A DNA stretch of 22,062 nt from Desulfobacteraceae bacterium. Its GTDB lineage: Bacteria; Desulfobacterota; Desulfobacteria; Desulfobacterales; SURF-15. The translations under genes and the position numbers were made by a program. The stretch is from contig QZKK01000254.1 in the NCBI GenBank assembly GCA_003599475.1, positions 1-22,062 of the forward strand. Reading direction: 5' to 3'. This document shows positions 1 through 7,396 of the stretch, piece after piece. The notes under the pieces are model-generated. The model saw only the letters and a list, made by a program, of their open reading frames with translations, was not told where the DNA came from and searched no databases. Numbering within the stretch: the stretch's first letter is position 1; each line of letters opens with the position of its first letter.

Positions 1-26
1 CTTGACCGCCCCGGCCTTTTTGTCAT
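1..26 (-). CDS. possible first codons of the gene following ctpA (cut by the window edge)
   Basis: An ATG at 26 on the minus strand opens a frame that runs off the window as M-T-K-R-P-G-R-S. The same frame stays open upstream for about 25 codons, so an earlier TTG start cannot be excluded, and no convincing ribosome binding site precedes the ATG. In related deltaproteobacteria the gene after ctpA is often a divergent polysaccharide deacetylase with a basic N-terminus, which would fit. Eight residues cannot prove it. The 120 bp between this ATG and the ctpA stop holds only short frames that end quickly, and I see no terminator there. Confidence 0.25.
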
Positions 27-146
27 TTCATTTGTTCTGCGGTTTTCCTGCAGGGTGCCGTTGTATGTGCATCTTCCTGCATTTCGCCTCCACAGCGGCG
101 GCAATCGCTTTCAATCAGATTCCTGCCGTGGGTCGATCCGCCCGTT

Positions 147-1538
147 TCATTGCTGAACCCTGAAGTCCTTGAAAAGATCGTAGCTCGTCAGTATCTCCAA
201 CGCACGCATGACCTGGTGGTCCGACTGGAGATTTTCAAGGTTTAACGGCCCATGCCGGGAAGCCTCCCGTCGTTTGGTCTCAGCCCCGTTGTCCTTGGAC
301 TTTTCCTTGGGTTCCTCTTTGGGGACTACCGTCTTTTCTTTGTTTTCCTGACCCGGCGCGCCTTCGAGATGATTCTTCAGATCCTTTTCCTTGAGGAGCT
401 TTTCTTCCGTCAACTCGCCTTTTTCATCCAGCAACCGGCTTTTTACGACGATATCGGGCTCAATTCCTTTGGCCTGAATCGATCGGCCGCTGGGGGTGTA
501 GTATCTTGCGATCGTGAATTTGAGGCCGTAGCCATCCCTCAGGGGTTCAACGGTTTGAACCGATCCCTTTCCGAAAGAGGTTGTCCCCAGAATGATGGCG
601 CGTCTGTTGTCCTGAAGCGCGCCGGCGACGATTTCAGAAGCGCTTGCGCTGCCGCCGTTAATGAGCACCACCATCGGGTACAATCTGTCCTTTTCTTCTG
701 CATGCGCCTTGAAAATCTTGGTATGACGTTGCTGCCGCCCCTTGATGGATACGATTTCGCCCTTATTCAGAAAAAGATCCGATATTTCGACGGCCTGGTT
801 CAAAAGCCCCCCTGGATTGTCCCGAAGGTCCAACACCAGACCCTTCAGCTTTCCGTTTTCTTTTTCCAAAACCTGCAGCGCCTTCAGAAGGTCTTCGGTG
901 GAGCTGTCCCTGAAATTGGTAACCCAAACGTATCCGAAGCCCGATTTGAGAGAAAGCCATTTGACGCTTTCAATCGGAATCAGGTCTCGAACGAGACTGA
1001 ATTCCACCGGCTTCGAGCTGCCTTCCCGTGCGATCGTGATAACCACCGTCGTGCCTTTGGCTCCCCTCATTTTTCGGACCGCCTGCCACAGCTCCATGTC
1101 CTGAGTGGATTCCCCATCGACTTTGATGATTTTATCTCCGGCCTGAATGCCGGCCCGGTACGCGGGAGTTCCTTCAATGGGAGAGATGACTGTCAGCAGT
1201 CCGTTTTCAAGGGAGATGACGATGCCGATGCCGCCGAATTCTCCGTGGGTGTCTACCTGCAGTTCTTCGAAAGCCTCGGGCGGTAGGAGGGAGGAGTGTG
1301 GATCGAGGCTCCGAACCATCCCCTGGATGGCCTTCTGAACCAGTGTATCGGTCGCCACTTCGTCCACATAGTTGTTTTCGATCAGATCGATCACATCCGA
1401 AAACAGCTTCAGCCCCTTGTAAGTCTCTTCACCGGTAGCGGAAAGATTCCGATAAGAGCCTGACCCGACGGTCGTCAAGAGGATCGTCGCTGCAACGATC
1501 AGAAATAGTCTGGAATATCTTTTTTGTTTCGAACGCAT
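147..1538 (-). CDS. ctpA: S41 family C-terminal processing peptidase (CtpA/Prc type)
   Basis: Periplasmic, membrane-anchored serine protease of 463 residues. An N-terminal hydrophobic segment (about residues 10-25) after a basic start is a signal anchor. A PDZ domain spans about 98-182 (GGIGI, then AGIQAGDKIIKVDG), followed by the S41 catalytic core. The motif GGSASASE places the catalytic Ser at 299; SFGKGSVQ gives Lys324 and Gln328. The 25-residue Ser-Lys spacing is that of E. coli Prc and plant CtpA. A charged, lysine- and glutamate-rich linker (about 370-425) precedes the C-terminal tail. The ATG at 1538 is preceded by AAGGAG at good spacing. The gene follows envC on the same strand after 102 bp, a common proteobacterial order. 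Processing of envelope or peptidoglycan-related proteins is inferred from the family; the substrate is unknown. Confidence 0.93.
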   Translation of the reverse strand: MRSKQKRYSRLFLIVAATILLTTVGSGSYRNLSATGEETYKGLKLFSDVIDLIENNYVDEVATDTLVQKAIQGMVRSLDPHSSLLPPEAFEELQVDTHGEFGGIGIVISLENGLLTVISPIEGTPAYRAGIQAGDKIIKVDGESTQDMELWQAVRKMRGAKGTTVVITIAREGSSKPVEFSLVRDLIPIESVKWLSLKSGFGYVWVTNFRDSSTEDLLKALQVLEKENGKLKGLVLDLRDNPGGLLNQAVEISDLFLNKGEIVSIKGRQQRHTKIFKAHAEEKDRLYPMVVLINGGSASASEIVAGALQDNRRAIILGTTSFGKGSVQTVEPLRDGYGLKFTIARYYTPSGRSIQAKGIEPDIVVKSRLLDEKGELTEEKLLKEKDLKNHLEGAPGQENKEKTVVPKEEPKEKSKDNGAETKRREASRHGPLNLENLQSDHQVMRALEILTSYDLFKDFRVQQ

Positions 1539-1551
1539 ACTGCACTCCTTT

Positions 1552-1635
1552 GGAATTTAGAATGTAGAATTTCCAATATCCAAGTATCATGCCATATTTA
1601 CCTTTTGCATTGGACATTCTACATTGAAAATTTTT
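1552..1635. repeat. degenerate heptad inverted-repeat element in the envC-ctpA spacer
   Basis: Almost the whole spacer reads as twelve consecutive 7-bp units. The left units are GGAATTT, AGAATGT, AGAATTT, CCAATAT and CCAAGTA. After about three unlike units, CATTGGA, CATTCTA and CATTGAA are the reverse-complement style. As a result 1561-1577 pairs with 1609-1625 over 16 of 17 bases around a 31-base loop. The element is AT-rich and has no GC stem plus T-run, so it is not a normal intrinsic terminator. An effect on the RNA between envC and ctpA is possible but unproven. Confidence 0.6.
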
Positions 1636-1640
1636 CAGTT

Positions 1641-3038
1641 TCATCCATGCCGCATCCATGCAAGAGGATCTATTGCCTTGCCGCGGTGACGAACTTCAAA
1701 ATAGAGCCGGGCTCCGGCCATCGACCCTGAATCGCCGACTGTTGCAATCACCTCGCTGGCCTCCACGGGGTCCCCTTTTCCCTTGAACAGCTCCAGGGCA
1801 TGGGCATAAACGGTAAAATACCCGCTGCCGTGATCGATGATGATGAGATTACCGTAACCCTTGAACCAGTCCGAAAAGACGACTGTTCCGCCCGAGACCG
1901 CATGAATCGGCTCTCCTCGATCTGCCTTGATATAGATCCCGTTTTGAAATCCCTTCAAGTTGTGTTCGGGGCTTTGGTACGATCCGAAGCGGGAAACGAC
2001 TTCTCCGTTGACGGGCATCACCAAGTTTCCCTTTAATGCGGAAAAAGAGTTTTGTAAAGTTTTTTTCTTCCCCGCGGGGAGCACTTCCTTTTCGGAATCC
2101 AAAGACATCAGGGCGCCCTCAAGAGCCTTTGCGGCCTGTTTCAAAGATTCGATGGCCGCCAGTTCCAGGGACCTCCTGCTTTGAATTTCGGACAACAACC
2201 TGCGCCGCTTCACCCTTTCCCTGGACATAAAAGCGATTTGATGATCGTATCCTTCCTGATAAACGATCTTTTCGGCTTTTTGTCGATTGAGTTTTTCCAG
2301 CAGATCCGAGAGCAGCCGCTTCCCTTCTAAAAGACTTTTCTGAACCGCCTCATCGTGAGCGAGAATCCTTTCGAGGGCGGATCTGCGAATAAAGAAGTCG
2401 TACATGGAGTCGGTCGAGGCCAAAATCTGCATCTTCCCGAGCATATGCATTTTGTAAAGTGCACAAATCCTCTTTGAGATGTAGGGCTGGCTGGCCTCGA
2501 TGTTCTTCAACAGGGTTCTTACGTTTTCCGTTGTTTCTTCGATCCGCACTTCCAGTGCCGCCAGCTCGGAACGAAACTGGCCCGCCTTTTTATGGGCCTC
2601 GGACAAGCGGATATCGATTTCATCCAGGCCGTCGATCAGGGTCATTTCTTCCCGGGCAAACGCTTTTACCTCGACCTGTCTTTTTTCGATCTCCTGCAGG
2701 ATGTTCTCCGATTCTTTCTTCACCGACTCTATTTTTCCATCGTCTTCTGCACGGGGTGAGCGCTTTTCTCCGGATTCGATTCGAATATACTGCCTTCTGT
2801 CGCGAATGAATCCGGTTCCTCCGTTCTGTTCGATTTCCAGCCAACCCGCGGGATGACGCTTCAGGATTTTGATTCGGGTTCCCCGCTGGAGCACCTCGAT
2901 CGACGGAGCGCTCCGGTCCGGACCGGAGCGAACATTCAAGTTCAAGGCGGTGACAACGCCGATTTCGTTCGCATCGACGTTTCTCAACGCCCAGTGCAAG
3001 CACGGAATCAACAGCAGGAGACCTGCGGTGATCTTCAT
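1641..3038 (-). CDS. envC: EnvC-like murein hydrolase activator (degenerate LytM/M23 domain)
   Basis: Periplasmic activator of cell-wall amidases, 465 residues. A signal peptide (about 1-24) is followed by a bacterial SH3 domain (about 27-85, with LNVRSGPDRSAP), a long coiled coil (about 100-335) and a C-terminal LytM/M23 domain (about 338-463). The zinc ligands of active M23 enzymes are missing: the HxxxD site reads Q365-N-G-I-Y369 and the HxH site reads R444-L-Y446. Its end (ARLYFEVRHRGKAIDP) resembles E. coli EnvC, itself enzymatically inactive. The ATG at 3038 overlaps the ftsX stop (ATGA), so the genes are probably translationally coupled. This start also begins exactly at a signal peptide; the frame is open further upstream, but only inside ftsX. 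Unlike E. coli EnvC it carries an SH3 domain. The role as the FtsEX partner is inferred from family and order. Confidence 0.9.
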   Translation of the reverse strand: MKITAGLLLLIPCLHWALRNVDANEIGVVTALNLNVRSGPDRSAPSIEVLQRGTRIKILKRHPAGWLEIEQNGGTGFIRDRRQYIRIESGEKRSPRAEDDGKIESVKKESENILQEIEKRQVEVKAFAREEMTLIDGLDEIDIRLSEAHKKAGQFRSELAALEVRIEETTENVRTLLKNIEASQPYISKRICALYKMHMLGKMQILASTDSMYDFFIRRSALERILAHDEAVQKSLLEGKRLLSDLLEKLNRQKAEKIVYQEGYDHQIAFMSRERVKRRRLLSEIQSRRSLELAAIESLKQAAKALEGALMSLDSEKEVLPAGKKKTLQNSFSALKGNLVMPVNGEVVSRFGSYQSPEHNLKGFQNGIYIKADRGEPIHAVSGGTVVFSDWFKGYGNLIIIDHGSGYFTVYAHALELFKGKGDPVEASEVIATVGDSGSMAGARLYFEVRHRGKAIDPLAWMRHG

Positions 3039-3913
3039 GATTTCAGGAACTGTTTTAGCGAAAGATAACATCCCAACCAGCCGACAAACATGCTGCTCAG
3101 CACGACACCGACCGAGACAACCGGTGATAAAAACCGGATCTGAAAGAAACCAAGAACCGGACCCGGTCCGAGATTTGACGAGATGAAGGCGTAAGCAATA
3201 AATAAAACGATCAAACCGAGGATTCCTCCTGCCGCCCCCTGAAGGGTGCCCTGGATGAAAAAAGGCGCTTTGATGAATCCATCCGTGGCTCCGACCAGCC
3301 GCATGATGTCGATTTCCTCCCTCCGGGAATACAGGATCAAACGAATCGTATTGGCTACGATAAAGAGTGCGGCCATAAAAAAAAGACCGGCCAGCGTATA
3401 TCCGGCCAGCCGAAACAGGTTGATGATATGGATAAACTGCCCCAGCCATCTCTGTCCGTATTCCACCTCTTCGACAGGAGGCAGGGACTCGATTTCCAAT
3501 GCAAGCGATTCGATCGATTCCGCGCTGCTTGCAGGCGGTGCCACCCGAATTTCGAATGCATCCGGCAAAGGATTTTCCCTTAAATTTTCGAACAATGCCG
3601 ATTGGCGCCGCATCTGAACCTTAAGCTTTTCAAGCGCCTCATCTTTTGGAATATAGGTGAAGAGTTGAACCTGGGGCATGGACTGGATTTGGTGCCTCAA
3701 ATCTAAAAGCGCCGGTTCGCTGATACCTGGCTTCAGGTATACCATGATGCGCAACCCCTGCTGCCAGGAGGAGATGATATCGTTCGCATTGACGAAAAAG
3801 AGGATAAACGCCCCGGCAATCAGCACCGAGAGTGAAATGGTCACGACCGAAACCGAGTTCAGGTACCGATGGTTCAGGATGTCTTTAGCAGCCCTCCGGC
3901 AGTGGTTTATCAT
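3035..3913 (-). CDS. ftsX: cell division ABC transporter-like permease FtsX
   Basis: Membrane subunit of the FtsEX complex, 292 residues from the ATG at 3913. A cytoplasmic N-terminus leads into TM1 (about 22-42). A periplasmic domain (about 45-160) is the usual partner-binding part. Three more hydrophobic segments follow (about 168-192, 225-246 and 263-286). The intracellular motif REEIDIMRLVGATDGFI (199-215) is typical of FtsX. A TTG at 3994 would add 27 residues with no family resemblance, so I prefer the ATG, although its ribosome binding site (GGAAAAAG) is weak. The end overlaps envC by ATGA. An unusual 153-bp gap separates it from ftsE; in many bacteria the two genes overlap. In E. coli FtsX transmits the ATPase state of FtsE to EnvC. 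Confidence 0.92.
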   Translation of the reverse strand: MINHCRRAAKDILNHRYLNSVSVVTISLSVLIAGAFILFFVNANDIISSWQQGLRIMVYLKPGISEPALLDLRHQIQSMPQVQLFTYIPKDEALEKLKVQMRRQSALFENLRENPLPDAFEIRVAPPASSAESIESLALEIESLPPVEEVEYGQRWLGQFIHIINLFRLAGYTLAGLFFMAALFIVANTIRLILYSRREEIDIMRLVGATDGFIKAPFFIQGTLQGAAGGILGLIVLFIAYAFISSNLGPGPVLGFFQIRFLSPVVSVGVVLSSMFVGWLGCYLSLKQFLKS

Positions 3914-4020
3914 CTTTTTCCGGGATCTTTTTGAATTAGGAGAAGCGGCTAATTTATCATCATTTGGAGCTTGTGTCCACAGGGCGAGCCTCAAAAATCA
4001 ACCGTCATTCGATCCGGGGT

Positions 4021-4045
4021 AGGCAACCGGCTGGTTGGAATGCCT
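4021..4045 (-). repeat. hairpin-forming inverted repeat in the ftsE-ftsX spacer
   Basis: CAACC at 4024-4028 and GGTTG at 4033-4037 form a perfect 5-bp stem around a 4-base loop; AGGCA (4021-4025) and TGCCT (4041-4045) offer an alternative outer stem. No T-run follows on the minus strand, so I do not call it a terminator. The rest of the 153-bp spacer shows no gene. The hairpin could affect expression of ftsX relative to ftsE, but a stem this short can occur by chance. Confidence 0.3.
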
Positions 4046-4066
4046 GTCGGCGGGTGTCTTTCGAGT

Positions 4067-4780
4067 TCAATTCGATACGCTCGAATCGATCTGGTCCCTG
4101 AGTTCATGAACCAGATGTCCCTCCTTCAGTTGAATGACCCGGCCGCCGGTTTTGCGGATCATTTCCTTATCGTGTGTGGCCACGACCACCGTTGCGCCGA
4201 GCCTGTTGAAGGCTGTCAACAGGTTCAGGATGATTTCTGCCGATTCTCCATCGAGGTTTCCGGTCGGTTCGTCGGCCAGGATGATCTTGGGATCGCCGAC
4301 AACCGCCCTGGCTACAGCGATCCTCTGCTGCTCTCCGCCGGACAGGCTCGGCGGAAAAGAGTCCCGCCGCTCCTGCATCCCCACCGTCCTCAGGACGCTG
4401 TCGACTTTTTTCCGAATGATACGCCAGGGTTGTCCTGCAGCTTCCAGAACAAGAGCGATGTTTTCATAGACCGTCTTGGTCGGGATCAGTTTGTAATCCT
4501 GAAAAATGATGCCGAATTTTCGCCGAAGATATGGAATCTTTTTTCGCGGGATCCGGGAGACGTTCATCCCGTCGATGAGAATCTGGCCTTCACTGGCCGG
4601 CTCCCCAAGATACATCATTTTCAGCAGCGTCGATTTTCCTGCACCGCTTGGGCCCGTGACGAACAGGATTTCATTTCTGGAAACATCCAGGGTGACATCG
4701 ACGAGTGCAATTTTTCCCCGGTACCGTTTGTGGACGCGAAAGAGCCGGATGATTGCGTCTTTGTCTGCAACCGGGGTCAT
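4067..4780 (-). CDS. ftsE: cell division ATP-binding protein FtsE
   Basis: Cytoplasmic ABC ATPase of 237 residues that pairs with FtsX. The motifs are complete and in order: Walker A GPSGAGKST (43-51), Q-loop FQDYKLIP with Gln94, signature LSGGEQQR (146-153), Walker B IILADEP (166-172) with Glu171, and switch His203. The N-terminus carries about five extra residues (TPVAD) compared with typical FtsE, and a short tail follows the ABC core. The ATG at 4780 lies 15 bp after the queD stop and has no strong ribosome binding site, so coupling to queD is likely. ATP hydrolysis is thought to drive activation of septal peptidoglycan hydrolysis through FtsX and EnvC, not transport. Confidence 0.94.
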   Translation of the reverse strand: MTPVADKDAIIRLFRVHKRYRGKIALVDVTLDVSRNEILFVTGPSGAGKSTLLKMMYLGEPASEGQILIDGMNVSRIPRKKIPYLRRKFGIIFQDYKLIPTKTVYENIALVLEAAGQPWRIIRKKVDSVLRTVGMQERRDSFPPSLSGGEQQRIAVARAVVGDPKIILADEPTGNLDGESAEIILNLLTAFNRLGATVVVATHDKEMIRKTGGRVIQLKEGHLVHELRDQIDSSVSN

Positions 4781-4795
4781 AAAAAGCCGAGCACT

Positions 4796-5164
4796 CTATG
4801 TCGGATAGTAGGTTGCCGAAGCGTCTTCCGATTCCCAGGCAGTCACCCGGCGGATCCGCACTCCGGGTTGGGTAAAGCTTTGCTGAAGCGCTTGCGCAAT
4901 GAATGCGGCAATCCGTTCGGAAGAAGGATTGCCTTCAAAGCATTCCAGTTCGTTGAGGAAGCGGTGATCGAGCGATTTCATTACCTCGGCAACCCGTTTT
5001 TTGATTTCGCCGAAATCCATCAGGACTCCTGCGGAATTGAGCGAGTCGCCGGCGATATATACCTCGATTTTCCAGTTGTGCCCGTGCAGATTTTCGCATT
5101 TCTCCGCCACCATTTTCAACTGGTGGGCTGCAGCGAATCGGGTGACCACCCTCAGCTCGAACAT
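4796..5164 (-). CDS. queD: 6-carboxy-5,6,7,8-tetrahydropterin synthase (QueD/PTPS family)
   Basis: Small T-fold enzyme of 122 residues, the usual QueD length, converting 7,8-dihydroneopterin triphosphate to 6-carboxytetrahydropterin for queuosine in tRNA. Zinc ligands His14, His27 and His29 are present, with catalytic Cys23 in the C-x3-H-G-H motif. Asp66-His67 and Glu111 match the remaining catalytic residues known in E. coli QueD. The CxxxHGH pattern favours QueD over the biopterin-type PTPS. The ATG at 5164 has GGGAG five bases upstream. It sits between dnaJ (21-bp gap) and ftsE (15-bp gap), which have no link to queuosine, so this looks like a transcription unit of convenience. No other queuosine gene is in the window. 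Confidence 0.9.
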   Translation of the reverse strand: MFELRVVTRFAAAHQLKMVAEKCENLHGHNWKIEVYIAGDSLNSAGVLMDFGEIKKRVAEVMKSLDHRFLNELECFEGNPSSERIAAFIAQALQQSFTQPGVRIRRVTAWESEDASATYYPT

Positions 5165-5185
5165 CGGAGCTCCCGTCGGAAAGTG

Positions 5186-6301
5186 TTAGCGGACAAAACT
5201 TTCGACATTGCTTTTGAGGATTTTTTTCAATTTATTGGTAATCTTGCCGGACTCAAGATTTGCGAACTCTCTCAGCAGCCCTTCCTGTTTCTTTGTCAGA
5301 TTCGTGGGGGTCTTGATGATCACCTGAATGAGCTGATCTCCTCGTTTTCCTGATCTGAGCGAAGGAATTCCCTCTCCCCGGATCCGAAACACTTCTCCAT
5401 GCTGAGTCCCCTTGGGGATCTCCAGGCTGTTTTTTCCGTTCAGGGTGGGAATCAAGATTTTGTCCCCCAGGGCTGCCTGGACCATGGACAGTTCAACCTG
5501 ACAGATGACATCGGTGTTTTCCCTCTTGAAATATTCATGCGGTTCTACATGGAGGAAAACGTACAGATCCCCCGACGGACCGCCATATTCCCCCGCTTCC
5601 CCCTCTCCGGTGAGCCGCAGTCTGGAACCGTCATCCACACCGGCGGGAATCTTTACGGAAACTTTTTTCCGAACCGCTACCTGCCCCGCACCTTTGCAGT
5701 TTGTGCACGGATGGGGGATGGTCTGGCCCATTCCCCGGCAGTTCGGACAAGTCGTTCGTACGGTGAAAAACCCCTGAGTCCTTGTGGCCTGACCCGTACC
5801 CTGGCAATAGGGGCAGTTTTCCGGGTGGGTTCCAGGTTCGCATGCACTGCCGTTGCAGACCGTGCATTTCTCCATCTTGTTGATTTCGATTTCGGTTTCC
5901 GAGCCGAATGCAGCCTCCATGAAGCTGAGTTTCAGATCGTATCGAAGATCGGCGCCCCGCTGGGTTCGGGATCTCGATCGCCTTCCGGTGCTGAACCCGA
6001 AGAAGTCTTCAAAGATGTCGCTGAAGCTTGAAAAGATATCCTCGAATCCGCCGAAGCCGGAAAATCCCGTGCCTTCCAGGCCCGCATGGCCGAACTGGTC
6101 ATAGATCTGTCTCTTCTGCGGATCGTGGAGAACCTCGTAGGCTTCGGCCGCTTCCTTGAATTTTTCTTCCGCCTCTTGGTCGCCGGGATTCCGGTCCGGA
6201 TGATGCATGAGTGCCAGTTTGCGGTAAGCGGCTTTCATCTCATCCACTCCCGCGTTCTTTCCGATTCCTAAAACCTGGTAGTAATCTCTTTTCGAACCCA
6301 T
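5186..6301 (-). CDS. dnaJ: chaperone DnaJ (Hsp40, type I)
   Basis: Co-chaperone of DnaK, 371 residues, full length for type I. The J domain (about 5-70) has the HPD motif at 34-36. A Gly/Phe-rich linker (about 71-105) is followed by four CxxC zinc modules at C146/C149, C163/C166, C185/C188 and C199/C202. The first module is slightly atypical, CTVCNGSA instead of CxxCxGxG. Two C-terminal substrate-binding domains follow (about 210-350). The ATG at 6301 has GAGG only a few bases upstream. A candidate sigma70 promoter lies in the 136-bp gap before it. grpE and dnaK are not here, so this may be a stand-alone or second dnaJ; the upstream SH3 protein and downstream queD have no known chaperone role. 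Confidence 0.95.
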   Translation of the reverse strand: MGSKRDYYQVLGIGKNAGVDEMKAAYRKLALMHHPDRNPGDQEAEEKFKEAAEAYEVLHDPQKRQIYDQFGHAGLEGTGFSGFGGFEDIFSSFSDIFEDFFGFSTGRRSRSRTQRGADLRYDLKLSFMEAAFGSETEIEINKMEKCTVCNGSACEPGTHPENCPYCQGTGQATRTQGFFTVRTTCPNCRGMGQTIPHPCTNCKGAGQVAVRKKVSVKIPAGVDDGSRLRLTGEGEAGEYGGPSGDLYVFLHVEPHEYFKRENTDVICQVELSMVQAALGDKILIPTLNGKNSLEIPKGTQHGEVFRIRGEGIPSLRSGKRGDQLIQVIIKTPTNLTKKQEGLLREFANLESGKITNKLKKILKSNVESFVR

Positions 6302-6324
6302 TCCTCAACCCGGATTTCTGAGGG

Positions 6325-6366
6325 CTTTTCGGGGTAAAATTGCTGCATAAACTTAATGCCGAAAAG
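6325..6366. repeat. 8-bp inverted repeat flanking the dnaJ promoter -10 region
   Basis: CTTTTCGG at 6325-6332 and CCGAAAAG at 6359-6366 are perfect reverse complements separated by 26 bases. Outside them GG and CC add two more pairs beyond a one-base offset. The arms bracket the proposed -10 box, a reasonable layout for a repressor operator or RNA hairpin. It does not match the CIRCE heat-shock operator (TTAGCACTC-N9-GAGTGCTAA). Confidence 0.35.
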
Positions 6367-6377
6367 TCCTGTGTCAA
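6350..6377 (-). promoter_or_regulatory. candidate sigma70 promoter for dnaJ and following genes
   Basis: On the minus strand a perfect TTGACA (6377-6372) is followed after 16 bases by TAAGTT (6355-6350), which keeps the key T, A and final T of the -10 box. The start would be about 40 bases before the dnaJ ATG. It sits in the only sizeable gap between the SH3 protein gene and dnaJ, so it could drive dnaJ-queD-ftsE-ftsX independently. The -10 match is only 3 of 6. Confidence 0.42.
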
Positions 6378-6437
6378 TCCCCATGTTTGCAGGCATCTTT
6401 TCCGATCGAAGCGCCGTTTTTTTCAATCTTTAGGCGC

Positions 6438-7094
6438 CTACAGCAAAGTAGATCTTCGGCGCTGGCGTTTGGAGCTCATGCCGATCAGAAAGCCGATCAG
6501 CAGAATCCCTGCGCCGGTGATCACCCATCGAAAGATTTGACGCTTCTGAAGCTTCGAGTAGGCTTCCTCAAGCTGTGCGGTGCGCTGGGTCTGCTCGTTG
6601 AATTCGGTAGAAATTTTCTTGTAGTTGGTCTTGAGGCTTAAAAATTCCGCCGAATCCTTCCGAAGATTTTCATGAGCCTCCGTCAGCTTTGCCAGCAGTT
6701 CCTCTTTCTGTTGAAACTCCTCCTGCAGGCTCTGGTATTCCGCCTGCTGTCTTTTGTTCTCCTCGCGGAGCTCTTCGGCCTTTTTTTCGAGCGCCTGATA
6801 TTTTTTATCGATCTCTTCCAAAAGCATCGAGCTCGGCCTTTTGTCGGTCAGGAAACGGGTGAGCACATAGCCTTCCTTCTCATTGGCAAGCCGGACTTTT
6901 GTCCATTCATCTCCCTTTTCCAAAACTTGCAGCGGCTGCCCGGTTTTTACCATCGCGATCACCTTGTGGTCGATGCCGGGCCCGCTCCGAAGGGTGATTT
7001 CAATAATCTCACTTACATACACCGATTCTGCATATGCGGGCCCCCTCGACGAGGCAAGCAGAATCAGGCCGATGATGATGACACGCCATTTCAT
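6438..7094 (-). CDS. SH3 domain protein with coiled coil and C-terminal membrane anchor (TIGR04211-like)
   Basis: Envelope protein of 218 residues, function unknown. A signal peptide (1-22, ending A-Y-A) leads to a bacterial SH3 domain (about 25-85, with ITLRSGPGIDHKVI and GYVLTRFL). A long charged coiled coil follows (about 90-185), then one membrane helix (about 189-206) and a basic tail (KRQRRRS). This layout matches the 'SH3 and anchor' family common in Proteobacteria. The ATG at 7094 starts exactly at the signal peptide and has GGAG ten bases upstream; an in-frame start at 7154 would add 20 residues before it and is not credible. With SH3, coiled coil and cell-wall neighbours it resembles EnvC without the LytM domain, so a peptidoglycan-related role is plausible but inferred. 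Confidence 0.8.
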   Translation of the reverse strand: MKWRVIIIGLILLASSRGPAYAESVYVSEIIEITLRSGPGIDHKVIAMVKTGQPLQVLEKGDEWTKVRLANEKEGYVLTRFLTDKRPSSMLLEEIDKKYQALEKKAEELREENKRQQAEYQSLQEEFQQKEELLAKLTEAHENLRKDSAEFLSLKTNYKKISTEFNEQTQRTAQLEEAYSKLQKRQIFRWVITGAGILLIGFLIGMSSKRQRRRSTLL

Positions 7095-7230
7095 AATCGA
7101 AGATCTCCATCGGTGTTTTTGGTTGCAGCCGTCCGCCACCCGACGCAAAGGCACGAAGAAGGATGATCGTGCTTAAGCCTTCATTCGATAAGTGAAAGAT
7201 TTCGTGTCCCGGCGCCTGAGGGGCTGAACC

Positions 7231-7268
7231 ATTCCGTTTTTACGGAATTGGCCAAAATGAAATTGGCC
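7231..7268. repeat. two adjoining inverted repeats plus an 8-bp direct repeat (operator-like)
   Basis: ATTCCGT (7231-7237) and ACGGAAT (7242-7248) form a perfect 7-bp palindrome around TTTT. Immediately after, GGCCAA (7250-7255) and TTGGCC (7263-7268) form a second, 6-bp one. AATTGGCC also occurs twice in direct orientation, at 7246-7253 and 7261-7268. This density overlapping a candidate promoter suggests a transcription factor site or a pair of RNA hairpins. The factor is unknown. Confidence 0.4.
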
Positions 7269-7275
7269 TTATATT
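7248..7275 (+). promoter_or_regulatory. candidate sigma70 promoter for the DUF1178 gene
   Basis: TTGGCC (7248-7253) and TATATT (7270-7275) are 16 bases apart. The -10 box matches 5 of 6 and the -35 box 4 of 6. The predicted start near 7282 leaves a leader of about 115 bases before the ATG at 7397. The -35 box overlaps the inverted repeats described above. Confidence 0.35.
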
Positions 7276-7396
7276 TGTTAAAAAAGATCCGGGTGTCAAT
7301 AATTTCTTTCAAACAGCCGATGAATATGGTAGCCTTTTTACATAAAAACATGAACTCATCTGAATCTCATCGGACCCATCGGAGCAGTTGAATTCA

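Larger units (their letters stand above)
7095..7396. other. divergent intergenic region between the SH3 protein gene and the DUF1178 gene
   Basis: About 300 bp with no credible gene. It must hold the promoters of both diverging genes. The right half is AT-rich and contains stacked inverted repeats at 7231-7268 and a candidate plus-strand promoter at 7248-7275, listed separately. I found no clear minus-strand promoter by eye. Confidence 0.6.

Noticed and set aside
3039..3449. N-terminal extension of EnvC to an upstream start
   Set aside because: It lies wholly inside ftsX in another frame; the start at 3038 has ATGA overlap and begins a signal peptide.
3971..5353. 460-codon plus-strand frame over ftsE, queD and the end of dnaJ
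   Set aside because: Shadow of three clear minus-strand genes with intact catalytic motifs; no family resemblance.
6420..6440. Intrinsic terminator after the SH3 protein gene (GGCGCC palindrome followed by a homopolymer)
   Set aside because: On the minus strand the run downstream is A, not T, and the palindrome has no loop, so it does not fit.
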